Assembly (NCBI RefSeq): GCF_001612725.1
Contig: NZ_BDAZ01000050.1
Span: forward strand, 38,481 to 102,480
Source of the DNA: Nocardia anaemiae NBRC 100462
GTDB taxonomy: Bacteria; Actinomycetota; Actinomycetes; Mycobacteriales; Mycobacteriaceae
Reading direction: 5' to 3'
DNA length: 64,000 nucleotides
Numbering within the stretch: the first letter of the stretch is position 1; every line of letters starts with the position of its first letter. A program made the translations under genes and the position numbers. Positions 9,059 to 17,363 of the stretch are shown here, piece by piece. Below the pieces are notes generated by a model that saw only the letters and a program-made list of their open reading frames with translations, searched no databases and was not told where the DNA came from.

Positions 9059-9963
9059 GAAGAACGGCGGGCGATGGTGTAGAGGTCGCGGGCCGGACCG
9101 GCGAGGCGGTGGCCCGCCAGCCAAACAGCGCGCAGGGTTCGGGCCAGATCCAGACCGGTGACGGTCGGCGAAACGAGGGTGCCGGAGGCGATTTCGGCGG
9201 CCACGGCAAGGGAGCTGAGCACCGCCGGACCGACACCGGAAGCGACCGCGGTTTTGATCGCGGTGGTGGAGGAGAGTTCCAGCGCGACCGTGGGTTCCCA
9301 GCCCGGAATCGCCCGCGCCACAGCATTTTCGAACCAAGTCCGGGTGCCGGATCCGGGTTCGCGTTGGATCAGCGCGGTTCGCGCGAGTTCGGCCAGGTCG
9401 ACCGAGCCATGGCGGGCCCAGCGGTGTTGCGGGGCGACCACGACGACCAGCCGATCGCGGGCCACGACATGACTGTCCAGCCCACGGAAATTCCGCGGGC
9501 TCTCGATGAAGCCGATGGCGTCCTTGCCGTCGAGCACCGCCTGCGCGACCTCGACGGAATTGCCGGACCGCAATGCGATCGCGGTATCGGGTGCGGTACC
9601 GCGCAGGGTCATGAGCCAGCCGGGGAACAGATATTCGGCAATGGTTTGACTCGCCGCCACCCGCAGCTGCGAATCGCGTTCGGCACGCAAGGTGTCGATG
9701 CCCGCGTCCAATCGCTGCGCCGCATCGACGACCCCGCGGGCCCATTCGGCGATCAATACCCCGGCTGGCGTGGGCCGGGAACCGAGGGTGGTGCGCTCCA
9801 GCACCGGCATGCCGACCAACTTCTCCAGATAGCGGATGCGCGAGGACGCCGAGGGCTGGCTGATGCCGTGTGCCTGCGCCGCGCGTCCGACACTGCCCAG
9901 TTCGATGACCGAAAGCAGCAGGTCGAGCGCGGCCAGATCGGGGACACGCGGCGACAGGGGCAT
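9055..9963 (-). CDS. LysR-type transcriptional regulator
   Basis: LysR regulator of 302 aa. The winged helix-turn-helix is at about residues 10-70 (LDLLLSVIELGSVGRAAQ, QPSASSRIRYLEKLVG), followed by a substrate-binding domain from about residue 95 (QLRVAASQTIAEYLFPGW). It is transcribed divergently from the TDT transporter gene at 10034, which it probably controls. A TAGACT box lies 6 bases before the ATG, so the transcript is likely leaderless, and a perfect 14-bp palindrome overlaps that promoter, pointing to autorepression. Confidence 0.88.
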   Translation of the reverse strand: MPLSPRVPDLAALDLLLSVIELGSVGRAAQAHGISQPSASSRIRYLEKLVGMPVLERTTLGSRPTPAGVLIAEWARGVVDAAQRLDAGIDTLRAERDSQLRVAASQTIAEYLFPGWLMTLRGTAPDTAIALRSGNSVEVAQAVLDGKDAIGFIESPRNFRGLDSHVVARDRLVVVVAPQHRWARHGSVDLAELARTALIQREPGSGTRTWFENAVARAIPGWEPTVALELSSTTAIKTAVASGVGPAVLSSLAVAAEIASGTLVSPTVTGLDLARTLRAVWLAGHRLAGPARDLYTIARRSS

Positions 9964-9969
9964 AGAACG

Positions 9970-9986
9970 AGTCTATGCATGCATAG
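9970..9986 (-). promoter_or_regulatory. LysR promoter with 14-bp palindromic operator
   Basis: CTATGCATGCATAG at 9973-9986 is a perfect palindrome. Its left end overlaps AGTCTA at 9970-9975, which on the minus strand is a TAGACT -10 box six bases before the LysR start. The palindrome is also about 48 bases before the divergent transporter start, so one site could serve both genes. Seen directly; operator role is inferred. Confidence 0.55.
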
Positions 9987-10033
9987 GAAGGCGGTGACTA
10001 CTCGCCACCGCCGACACCGACGAACCTGGACTC

Positions 10034-11170
10034 GTGACCGCCATAGCAACCTTGCGTCCCGCAGCCCCGCGGCGTCTGCTCGGCGAGCTCGGACAGAATG
10101 CCGCATCCCCCTCGCTGCGACACTTCGGGCCCAACTGGTTCGCGGCCGTCATGGGCACCGGCATTGTCGCCAATGCCGCCGCCACGCTGCCGCTGCAGTT
10201 TCCTGGTCTGCGCGCTGCGGCGACGGTCGTCTGGGCGCTTGCCGCATTGTTACTCGTGGCAGTGAGCACCGCCTGGGTCGTGCACTGGATGCGCCATCCG
10301 GAGCAGGCCCGTAGCCACAAGGATCACCCGGTCATGTCGCATTTCTACGGCGCACCGCCGATGGCACTGGTGACCGTGGGCGCAGGCACCCTGGTCCTCG
10401 GGCGCGAGGTGATCGGTCTCGATGCCGCACTCGCCGTCGATTGGGTGTTGTGGTCGCTCGGCACCGCGCTCGGCCTGCTGACCGCCGTCGCCATCCCCTA
10501 CCGGATGTTCACCAACCACCACATCGCGCCCGATGCCGCCTTCGGCGGCTGGCTGATGCCGGTGGTGCCGCCGATGGTGTCGGCGGCCATGGGCGCACTG
10601 CTGGTCCCCTATCTGCCCGAAGGCCAGTTGCGGCTCACCATGATCCTGCTGTGCCTGGCCATGTTCGGCCTGAGCCTGATCGCCGCTCTGATCACCACCG
10701 CCATGATCTGGTCACGCCTGGTGCATCACGGCATCCCGCCATCGGGCATGGTGCCCACCGTCTGGCTCGTGCTCGGCCCGCTCGGCCAATCCGTCACCGC
10801 CGCAGGGCTGCTCGCCAATGCCGGGCCCTCGGCACTGCCCGACCTCTATGCCAAGGGGCTGACCGTCTTCTCGGTGATCTTCGGCGTACTCACCTGGGGT
10901 TTCGCCATGCTGTGGGTGGCGCTGGCCACCGCCGTCACGGTAAAGACCGCTCGCGCAGGCGAATTGCGGTTCAACCTGACCTGGTGGGGCTTCACCTTCC
11001 CGCTCGGCACCTGCATTACCGGCAGCACCGCGCTCTACGGCCACACCGGTGCCGATATCTTCGCCGTCGCCGCGGTCACGCTGTATATCGGACTGGTCAG
11101 CGCCTGGGCAGTCGTCGCCGCCAAGACCATTCGCGGCCTGGTCATCGGGCCGCTGCTGCGACCGGCCTGA
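10034..11170 (+). CDS. TDT-family (TehA/Mae1/SSU1-type) transporter
   Basis: Integral membrane protein of 378 aa with about ten hydrophobic segments, fitting the tellurite-resistance/dicarboxylate transporter (TDT) superfamily. Family-like features are the first segment FGPNWFAAVMGTGIVAN, the SHFYGAPPMAL loop and WWGFTFPLGTCITGSTALYG near the end. Members move malate, sulfite or similar anions; which one cannot be told here. GTG start at 10034. Divergent from a LysR gene, a frequent pairing for this family. Confidence 0.82.
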   Translation: MTAIATLRPAAPRRLLGELGQNAASPSLRHFGPNWFAAVMGTGIVANAAATLPLQFPGLRAAATVVWALAALLLVAVSTAWVVHWMRHPEQARSHKDHPVMSHFYGAPPMALVTVGAGTLVLGREVIGLDAALAVDWVLWSLGTALGLLTAVAIPYRMFTNHHIAPDAAFGGWLMPVVPPMVSAAMGALLVPYLPEGQLRLTMILLCLAMFGLSLIAALITTAMIWSRLVHHGIPPSGMVPTVWLVLGPLGQSVTAAGLLANAGPSALPDLYAKGLTVFSVIFGVLTWGFAMLWVALATAVTVKTARAGELRFNLTWWGFTFPLGTCITGSTALYGHTGADIFAVAAVTLYIGLVSAWAVVAAKTIRGLVIGPLLRPA

Positions 11171-11271
11171 TCGGTCGGGTCTCGAGGTGCACCCGCTGAT
11201 GGCGAGCAACCCACCGCGGCATCACCCACATGCTGCCTTCGATGGAGCGCGTCTCGTGGTCACGACGGCCG

Positions 11272-11871
11272 TCAATCGCGGGGGCGCAGACCGTAGGTCA
11301 GCTGGGTAATCGTTTCGCTCAGTGCCGCTTCCGCGTGCTCGGCCTCGACGAAACCGGACCCGACGAAAGTGGCCAACCCTTGCAGTGCGGCAATAGCGGC
11401 GATACCGATCCGCATCGGATCGCCCGCAACCACTTCACCGCCTGCCTGCCCCTCGGCGATCAAGGCGATGGGCACGGTGAACGCCCGCTCGACCGCGGCC
11501 AGCATTTCCTCGCCCGAGGTCGGACTTTGCTTGCGCGCGAACATCAGCGCGAGCAGCGCCGGATTATCGATCGCGAAATTCAGGTAGGCGCGCGCGATGG
11601 CATGCAGCCGCTCGGAGAACGATCCGGTCGGGTCGACCTCGCCGTATACCGTGGCGAGCCGGTCGAAACCGACCAGTGCGAGCGCGTCGAGCAGCGCCTG
11701 CTTATCCCGGAAGTGCCTGCTCGGCGCGGCATGGCTGACACCGAGGTCGCGGGCCAGCTGACGCAGTGACAGCCCGTCCACGCCGGACTCGCGCAACGTG
11801 GCCTCGGCGCGCTGAAGCAGCTCGGCGCGCAGGTCACCGTGGTGATAGGAGCGGGAGCGGACAAAACTCAT
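11272..11871 (-). CDS. TetR-family regulator
   Basis: TetR regulator of 199 aa. DNA-binding domain at about residues 8-55 (HHGDLRAELLQRAEATL, LSLRQLARDLGVSHAAPSRHF, DKQALLDALA); ligand and dimer domain after that. It is divergent from the SDR gene at 11946, and a 9+9 bp inverted repeat covers the shared promoter, so it most likely represses that dehydrogenase. The inducer is unknown. Confidence 0.88.
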   Translation of the reverse strand: MSFVRSRSYHHGDLRAELLQRAEATLRESGVDGLSLRQLARDLGVSHAAPSRHFRDKQALLDALALVGFDRLATVYGEVDPTGSFSERLHAIARAYLNFAIDNPALLALMFARKQSPTSGEEMLAAVERAFTVPIALIAEGQAGGEVVAGDPMRIGIAAIAALQGLATFVGSGFVEAEHAEAALSETITQLTYGLRPRD

Positions 11872-11906
11872 GGTCGCTGCAGGATATCCGATACGCCCCC
11901 AGTGTT

Positions 11907-11939
11907 GGCATTGACTACTTTGTTGTCACTGCCTACATT
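11907..11939 (+). promoter_or_regulatory. SDR promoter with TetR operator
   Basis: Plus-strand promoter: TTGACT (11911-11916), a 17-base spacer, TACATT (11934-11939), then six bases to the ATG at 11946, so the mRNA should be leaderless. An inverted repeat GGCATTGAC (11907-11915) / GTCACTGCC (11925-11933), 8 of 9 positions paired, spans the -35 box and spacer. A TetR dimer bound here would block RNA polymerase. Confidence 0.7.
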
Positions 11940-11945
11940 GGCGTT

Positions 11946-12833
11946 ATGACGAACCCCGAATGGACTTCCGCAGATCTGCCCCGTTTCGACGGCCGCACCG
12001 TCGTGGTCACCGGCGCCAATAGTGGGATCGGCCTGGTGACGGCCCGTGAACTGGCCCGCGTCGGCGCCCGGGTCGTGCTCGCGGTGCGCGATATCGCGCG
12101 CGGCGAGGAGGCGGCGAAGAGCATTTCCGGCCACACCGAGGTGCGCGAACTCGACCTCGCCGACCTGGCCTCCGTTCGCCGCTTCGCCGCCGACTGGTCC
12201 GGCGATATCGACGTGCTGGTGAACAATGCGGGCATCATGATGGTCCCCGCCGGACGCACGAAGGATGGTTTCGAGCGCCAATTCGGCACCAATCACCTCG
12301 GCCATTTCGCGCTGACGAATCTGCTGCTGCCCCATATCACCGACCGCGTGGTGACCGTCTCCTCGCAGGCGCACCGCCGCGGCAGCATCGACCTCGACGA
12401 CCTCAACTGGGAAGCCCGCACCTACAATTCCGTCGCCGCCTACGGGCAATCCAAACTCGCCAATCTGCTGTTCACCCTGGAACTGCAGCGGCGCTTCACC
12501 GAATCCGGATCGCGGCTCGCGCTCAGCGCCCATCCCGGTTGGGCCGCAACCAATCTACAGAGCCATTCCGGCAACCGGATCCTGCACGAGGTCATGCGGG
12601 TGGGCAATAAACTGCTCGCCCAGGATGCGAGTTTCGGCGCGCTGCCCACACTGTTCGCCGCCAGCCAGGAGTTGCCGCCGGGAGGCTATGTCGGCCCGGA
12701 CAGCTGGTTCGAATTCCGCGGTCACCCGAAGGTCGTCGGGCGCAGCACAGCCGCCGCGAACGCCGACCTCGCCGCCGCATTGTGGACCAAGTCCGAAGAA
12801 CTGACCGATGTGCGGTTCCCGGTCAAGGCGTGA
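11946..12833 (+). CDS. short-chain dehydrogenase/reductase
   Basis: SDR oxidoreductase of the retinol-dehydrogenase-like group, 295 aa. Cofactor motif TGANSGIG at residues 22-29, NNAG around residue 94, active-site YGQSK. Sequence FGTNHLGHFALTNLLLPHI is typical of this subgroup. The ATG at 11946 is set by the leaderless promoter; the frame is open further upstream but would run into the TetR gene. It is about as long as, and clearly similar to, the SDR at 28810. Substrate unknown. Convergent with the sigma-factor gene one base away. Confidence 0.85.
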   Translation: MTNPEWTSADLPRFDGRTVVVTGANSGIGLVTARELARVGARVVLAVRDIARGEEAAKSISGHTEVRELDLADLASVRRFAADWSGDIDVLVNNAGIMMVPAGRTKDGFERQFGTNHLGHFALTNLLLPHITDRVVTVSSQAHRRGSIDLDDLNWEARTYNSVAAYGQSKLANLLFTLELQRRFTESGSRLALSAHPGWAATNLQSHSGNRILHEVMRVGNKLLAQDASFGALPTLFAASQELPPGGYVGPDSWFEFRGHPKVVGRSTAAANADLAAALWTKSEELTDVRFPVKA

Positions 12834-12834
12834 A

Positions 12835-13716
12835 TCAGTCGAGCAGCGGGAACCTGCCCGAATTCAGTAGTCCCGCGATCGCGTCCATTTTCGCTTGCGG
12901 CGCGGCGTAATCGGGGTGCACCCGGATTACCGCCGCGGCGTCGTGCAGCCGGATCATCTGCTGCTCGGCCTCGCTGACGCTGCGGCCACCCGCACTCACC
13001 GCATGTCGGGCGAATATCGGTCGCTTCGGATCGACGCGTCCGAGCGCCAATGCCTTGTCGACTCGACGGGAGCAGCGGCAGAACGCCTCGGGATCGGCCA
13101 CCCCGCAGGTCGAATTCAGGAATGTGCCGATGCGTTTCTTGGCTCGTTCCAAGCGCTTTCGGAATGCGGATGCGGTGATACCCAGAATCCAGGCGGCATC
13201 GGCGGAACCGAGTTCGAAAACGTCACCGAGCACGAAAGCGACCCGCTCGTCGCGGGCTAGGCACTGCAACATGGCCTGACTGCAATTCAACCGCACCTCG
13301 TGGGTCAGCAGTTCGGCCTCGGGTCCGCGATAGTCGTCGGCGACGAGCCCGTCGGCCAGTCCGTCGCGGTAAGCATCGAGGCTCAGCTGTGCCGCCTCCT
13401 GGGGCGTCTGCCGTTTCAGGTTCAGCAGATAGTTGACGCCGATGCGGTAGGCCCAGGTCAGCAGCTTGGCCTCACCCCGCCACGTCGCGAGATTGCCGAC
13501 CACTCGCAGCAGGATTTCCTGCGTCGCATCCTCGGCCTCGGCGGGTCGCCACACCATGCGCAGCGCGAGCCGATACAGCGGATCCTGTAGTTGCCGCACC
13601 ACATTCGAGATGGCGGCTCCATCACCGGCAATCGCCCGATCGACCAGCTCCCGCTCCCGAGCGCTGTCTTCGGCGCTGTCAGCCGTTGTGTCCGGGTGCG
13701 ATAGCTCGGGTTCCAC
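12835..13716 (-). CDS. ECF-like sigma factor with Cys-rich C-terminal tail
   Basis: Sigma-70 family protein of 293 aa. Region 2 is at about residues 45-105 (DPLYRLALRMVWRPAEAEDA, TWRGEAKLLTWAYRIGVN) and region 4 at about 145-200 (VAFVLGDVFELGSADAAWIL, ASAFRKRLERAKKR). Beyond sigma4 is an extra ~90 residues with a cysteine cluster (TCGVADPEAFCRCSRRV), a tail found in one group of actinobacterial ECF-type sigmas and possibly a metal or redox sensor. No anti-sigma gene is adjacent. GTG start at 13716 with AAGGA about eight bases ahead. Target genes are unknown. Confidence 0.82.
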   Translation of the reverse strand: MEPELSHPDTTADSAEDSARERELVDRAIAGDGAAISNVVRQLQDPLYRLALRMVWRPAEAEDATQEILLRVVGNLATWRGEAKLLTWAYRIGVNYLLNLKRQTPQEAAQLSLDAYRDGLADGLVADDYRGPEAELLTHEVRLNCSQAMLQCLARDERVAFVLGDVFELGSADAAWILGITASAFRKRLERAKKRIGTFLNSTCGVADPEAFCRCSRRVDKALALGRVDPKRPIFARHAVSAGGRSVSEAEQQMIRLHDAAAVIRVHPDYAAPQAKMDAIAGLLNSGRFPLLD

Positions 13717-13755
13717 CGCACAATCCTTCGGCGGTATCCGGCGTTACGCAAGTCC

Positions 13756-13798
13756 GGTGTGCGCCGCGCGGGTGGCACGCACTCGCGCGGCGCACACC
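13756..13798 (-). terminator. 15-bp perfect hairpin after the dehalogenase gene
   Basis: GGTGTGCGCCGCGCG (13756-13770) pairs without mismatch with CGCGCGGCGCACACC (13784-13798), loop 13 bases, three bases beyond the hydrolase stop at 13801. There is no U-tract, usual for high-GC actinobacteria. It separates the hydrolase from the downstream sigma-factor gene on the same strand and could attenuate read-through. Confidence 0.65.
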
Positions 13799-13800
13799 GC

Positions 13801-14673
13801 TCACGCACCCGCGGTCGCCGCCGTCAACGAGTGCGCGCGCAACCACGTCGCGACCGCGGTGCCGATGGCATCGGGCTGATCCTCCGGAGCGTGATGTCCC
13901 GCCCGGCCGACCGAGACGACCTCGGCACCGGCGAATGTCTCCGCGGCCCAAGCGATCACCTCCGGCGAGCCGAGGCCGACGCCATTGTCGAGCGCCATGA
14001 GCAGCTTCGGCACCCCCGGCGACTCGGCCGCCCACCGGTCGTAGTTCTGCACCAACGCAACCACATCGGCGGGCTCACCCTCCACCGGAAATTCGCGCGT
14101 CCAGGCCAGCATGGGCTTACGCGATTCCGGCGTCGGGAACGGGGCGCGATACACGTCGTGATCTTCCTGCGACAGATCGGTGATGCCCTTCGGCAGGTTG
14201 AACTCGATGAACGTATTCTCCACCAGCACCATTCGCTCCCCCTCCGCCGTCCGGAATTTGCGGAACAGTTCGGCGCCGAGCGGCGGAAGTTCGTCCCAGC
14301 GCATCGGCCGCAGGAACGTCTCGATCAGTGCGATGCCCCGAATGCGCTCGGGATGCCGTGCCGCCCAGTGCATACCGAGCGCACCACCCCAGTCGTGGCC
14401 GACGATGACGACCTGGTCCAGGCCCAATGCGTCGAACCAGGCATCGAGGTAGCGGGCGTGGTCCGCGAGGCGGTAGGCGCTTTCCGGCTTCCCGGACGCA
14501 CCCATTCCGATCAGATCCGGTGCGAGCACCCGGGTTTGATCGGCGACGTGCGGGATCACCTTGCGCCACAGGTGCGATGAGGTCGGGTTGCCGTGCAGGA
14601 ACACCACCGGTACTGAACCGGCACCGCGGTCGGTGTAGTTGATGAACGAGTCGAGAACGTCGACGGTAGCCAT
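13801..14673 (-). CDS. haloalkane-dehalogenase-like alpha/beta hydrolase
   Basis: Alpha/beta hydrolase, 290 aa, closest in pattern to HLD-II haloalkane dehalogenases (LinB/DhaA), which convert haloalkanes to alcohols and halide. Residues present: halide-binding Asn29 in HGNPTSS, nucleophile Asp94 and Trp95 in GHDWGG, acid Glu118 in LIETF, and the catalytic His at about 260 in AGHHAPEDQPD. All pentad positions are thus filled. The ATG at 14673 has AGGAAGG upstream; a further in-frame start at 14724 lacks a site. Activity on a real halogenated substrate is unproven. Confidence 0.85.
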   Translation of the reverse strand: MATVDVLDSFINYTDRGAGSVPVVFLHGNPTSSHLWRKVIPHVADQTRVLAPDLIGMGASGKPESAYRLADHARYLDAWFDALGLDQVVIVGHDWGGALGMHWAARHPERIRGIALIETFLRPMRWDELPPLGAELFRKFRTAEGERMVLVENTFIEFNLPKGITDLSQEDHDVYRAPFPTPESRKPMLAWTREFPVEGEPADVVALVQNYDRWAAESPGVPKLLMALDNGVGLGSPEVIAWAAETFAGAEVVSVGRAGHHAPEDQPDAIGTAVATWLRAHSLTAATAGA

Positions 14674-14899
14674 GATGTTGGTCCTTCCTGGATCCGGCTT
14701 TATGCCTGCACGCGGTTTCGACACACGTTTCGGCCCCGCTGCGACTGCCGCCGAATGTGACGCTCGTCACCTACAGGAAAGGCGGTCGCGCACGCGATCC
14801 CACCACAACCGCAGGTAAACCTAACTTCCGTATCTGAGCCGTACATGTTTCAACCGCACGGTTCGGCTTTCAGGAGATTCTCAGACTTAAGTAAAGCCA

Positions 14900-15142
14900 T
14901 TGCAAAGGAATGTGGAATGATCTACTGTCGCTCTACGTAAGAACAATGGAGTTCGCACAGACCGTCACGAGGAGTTACCCGCAGTACGACACGGCACGAC
15001 GAGACTTCCCTCATCAGCCTCGTGGCGCCGCGAGAACGGATCATCCGGCCTGGACAACCGGCCCGTTCATTCGGCCGCGCACGAGCTCATTCGTGACACG
15101 ACCACCCCTGGATCAGCGCCGGCACGCCGACTCAGGGGTGGT
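14900..15142 (+). ncRNA. candidate small RNA or long 5' leader
   Basis: A good plus-strand promoter (TTGCAA 14900-14905, 17-base spacer, TACTGT 14923-14928) opens a 360-base stretch before the nuclease gene in which I find no convincing gene. About 170 bases downstream, ACCACCCCTG (15101-15110) and CAGGGGTGGT (15133-15142) form a 10-bp perfect hairpin followed by a T-rich tail, a plausible terminator. This would give an RNA of about 210 nt starting near 14935. It could be a free small RNA or a regulatory leader of the nuclease gene. I do not recognise a known RNA family. Confidence 0.35.
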
Positions 15143-15294
15143 TCTGTGTCTGCGTCGAGTCCCCTTGCCACAGCGTGCGTCCTTCGACTGGCTGTGCCGA
15201 ACGTCATACGCGACAATCACATACGGGACGATCAGCCGCAGGTAGCTTGACGCCCGACAAATTCATCGGTGCGAGGCTAGGAAGTTCGATCTTT

Positions 15295-16074
15295 GTGAAG
15301 TGGTTGTCGTCCCGCACCGCGCGTCGCGTACTCGCTGTTTGCGCACCCGTCGTATTGGCTGTCGTTGTCGCCGTGGGCTATTCCTTTTTCGACGAGTGGA
15401 CCGGCAAGACCGGCAAGGGATCCGGACCGGCGAATGTCACAACGGCGTCGGGCAAGGACATCAACGATCTGCTCGGCCAGCTCGTCGATGCGCCCGAAGA
15501 ATCGATGGAAGGTTACAGCCGAGAGAAGTTCCCGCACTGGGATACCAATAAGCCCGAGCACGGCTTCGGCCCCGACTTCACGCAGTACAGCAAGTGCACC
15601 AGCCGTGACGTGATGATGCTCCGTGACGCGGCCGGCTCGGTGAAACTCGACCCGAAGACCTGTGAGCTCACCGTCGGCCGCGGTGGTGGCTGGCAGGACC
15701 AGTACGGCGTACTGGATTCCAAGACCGGAAAACTCAAGCCGTACAAGTTCATTACCGACCCGGCCGGTGTCGATGCCGAACACATCGTGCCGCTGGCCGA
15801 GGCCTGGCGCTCGGGCGCGAATAAGCGCGATGAAGATACTCGCCGCCGGATCGCCAACGACGCCGTCAATCTGATCGCCTCCGATCCCTCCGCCAACAGG
15901 TCCAAGGGTGACCAGGATGCCGCGAACTATCTGCCGCCGGGAAAATTCCGGTGTGGCTATCTCGAGCATTACGTCAAGATCAAAGTAAAATATGCGCTGA
16001 ACGTTGATCCCGCCGAACACACCGCACTGCGCAACGCAGTCGCCGACTGCGTCAGTCGAGGAGAGTTCAAATAA
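15295..16074 (+). CDS. secreted HNH-type nuclease
   Basis: Protein of 259 aa with an N-terminal signal or anchor helix (TARRVLAVCAPVVLAVVVAV) and a C-terminal HNH-type nuclease domain of the DUF1524/GmrSD-C kind. The key motif is DAEHIVPLAEAWRSGA (His as metal/base residue), followed by IANDAVNLIASDPSANRSKG with the second-motif Asn and a lysine. Four cysteines in the mature part may form disulfides, fitting an exported enzyme. GTG start at 15295 with AGGAAG ten bases upstream. Likely an extracellular DNase for nutrient use or competition. Confidence 0.85.
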   Translation: MKWLSSRTARRVLAVCAPVVLAVVVAVGYSFFDEWTGKTGKGSGPANVTTASGKDINDLLGQLVDAPEESMEGYSREKFPHWDTNKPEHGFGPDFTQYSKCTSRDVMMLRDAAGSVKLDPKTCELTVGRGGGWQDQYGVLDSKTGKLKPYKFITDPAGVDAEHIVPLAEAWRSGANKRDEDTRRRIANDAVNLIASDPSANRSKGDQDAANYLPPGKFRCGYLEHYVKIKVKYALNVDPAEHTALRNAVADCVSRGEFK

Positions 16075-16109
16075 GCGACATCATCGAGATTTCCGCCAAG
16101 GCGGCCGTC

Positions 16110-16334
16110 ATGACCGAAGAGGAAGGGACGGTCTCCGGCGAGCTCGATGTCACCGTCGATGCGACGGGTAAAGGCCTGGTCCGCTACCGCAAAACCGAGA
16201 CCTGGTACACCATCGGCAATCTCGAGGCGGAGCCGCCGCGCACCTGGACCACCGTCGCCGAGTTGGCGGCCGCCATCGAAGCCACCGCCGGAACCCGTGA
16301 TGCGGCAGGCAATACCGTGCCCTTCGAGGCCTGA
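16110..16334 (+). CDS. small hypothetical protein
   Basis: 74-aa acidic protein of unknown function, 35 bases after the nuclease stop on the same strand. It has no signal peptide and no membrane segment; the core LVRYRKTETWYTIGNLEAE looks like a small beta-rich fold. The frame continues upstream without a stop to 16071, encoding a plausible SDIIEISAKAAV, but the codon there is ATA. Either translation starts at ATG 16110 (AAGGCGG just before it) or it uses an unusual start coupled to the nuclease stop. Confidence 0.6.
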   Translation: MTEEEGTVSGELDVTVDATGKGLVRYRKTETWYTIGNLEAEPPRTWTTVAELAAAIEATAGTRDAAGNTVPFEA

Positions 16335-16343
16335 TACGTAGGC

Positions 16344-17363
16344 CTACGGCATGGTGATGACGACCTTGCCGAAGGGATTGTCCTCGCGGAAGTAGCGGTA
16401 CGCCTGCACCGCCTGGTCGAGCGGAAACGTCCGATCGATGACCGGGCGCATGCGATGTGCGCTGATGGTGCGGTTCATCGCCTCGAAATCGTCCCGGCTA
16501 CCGACCGCGATCCGACGGATGGCCAGATACGATCCGATGAACGGATTCTCGAATGCCTCTCCCTTCGGCAGCTGCGCTGCGCCGATCATGGTGACCATCG
16601 CGTTGTAACCCGCGGAGCGCACCGATTTCGACAGGGTGGGCAGCCCGACGGCCTCCACCACATGTTCGACGCCGTGGCCGTCGGTGAGTTCGAGCACCTT
16701 CTCGTCCCAGTCCGGTGTCGCATTGCGGTCGATGGTCTCGTCCGCGCCGAGCTTGTGCAGCCGCTCGGCCTTCTCCGGGCGGGAGGTAATCGAAATAACC
16801 CGAGCACCAAGCATTTTCGCGTGCTGGACCGCGAACAAGGCGACGGTACCGCTACCGACGGTCAGGACCGTCTGATCTTGCGATACCGGTACCGGCTTGG
16901 TCAGCGCCGCCCACGCGACGACTCCCGCGCAGGTCAGCGTGGCGGCCTCGATATCGGTGAGATGTTCGGGCACATGCACCACTGAATCCTCTTCGAGCAC
17001 CGCATAAGTGGCGAGCATGCCATCGTAGTTGGCGCCGTATTGTTCGGCGACGTGGGCCAGTCGCTGTGGTCCATTGATGAAGCGCACGAAGTACGACGCG
17101 GTCACCCGATCGCCGAGCGCGGCACGAGTCACATTGTCGCCCAAGGCGATAACCTCACCGACACCGTCGGACAGCGGGATGATGCCGGGGGTCGCGGGCA
17201 GCGGGTAGATCCCGTCCATCAACATCAGATCCCGCCGGTTCAGCGAGGCCGCACGGACCCTGATGACCACCTGATTCGGTCCCGGCTGCGGAAACTCCTG
17301 GTCCCGGACGGTCAGACCGGCTAAACCATGTAGTGGATCGAGATGGTAGGCAATGGCATTCAT
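16344..17363 (-). CDS. MDR-family NAD(P)-dependent alcohol dehydrogenase / quinone reductase
   Basis: Medium-chain dehydrogenase/reductase of 339 aa. N-terminal GroES-like domain (PNQVVIRVRAASLNRRDLM) and Rossmann domain from about residue 165. The nucleotide loop reads VGSGTVALFAVQHAK, with TVA where GGVS is usual. The catalytic zinc ligands of classical ADHs are not all present (Asn replaces the first Cys), so it is better viewed as a zinc-free oxidoreductase. Start overlaps the cupin stop by four bases; last gene of a three-gene operon. Confidence 0.85.
   Translation of the reverse strand: MNAIAYHLDPLHGLAGLTVRDQEFPQPGPNQVVIRVRAASLNRRDLMLMDGIYPLPATPGIIPLSDGVGEVIALGDNVTRAALGDRVTASYFVRFINGPQRLAHVAEQYGANYDGMLATYAVLEEDSVVHVPEHLTDIEAATLTCAGVVAWAALTKPVPVSQDQTVLTVGSGTVALFAVQHAKMLGARVISITSRPEKAERLHKLGADETIDRNATPDWDEKVLELTDGHGVEHVVEAVGLPTLSKSVRSAGYNAMVTMIGAAQLPKGEAFENPFIGSYLAIRRIAVGSRDDFEAMNRTISAHRMRPVIDRTFPLDQAVQAYRYFREDNPFGKVVITMP

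Noticed and set aside
14910..15245. 111-codon frame upstream of the nuclease
   Set aside because: Composition and lack of ribosome site look random; promoter plus hairpin favour a non-coding reading.
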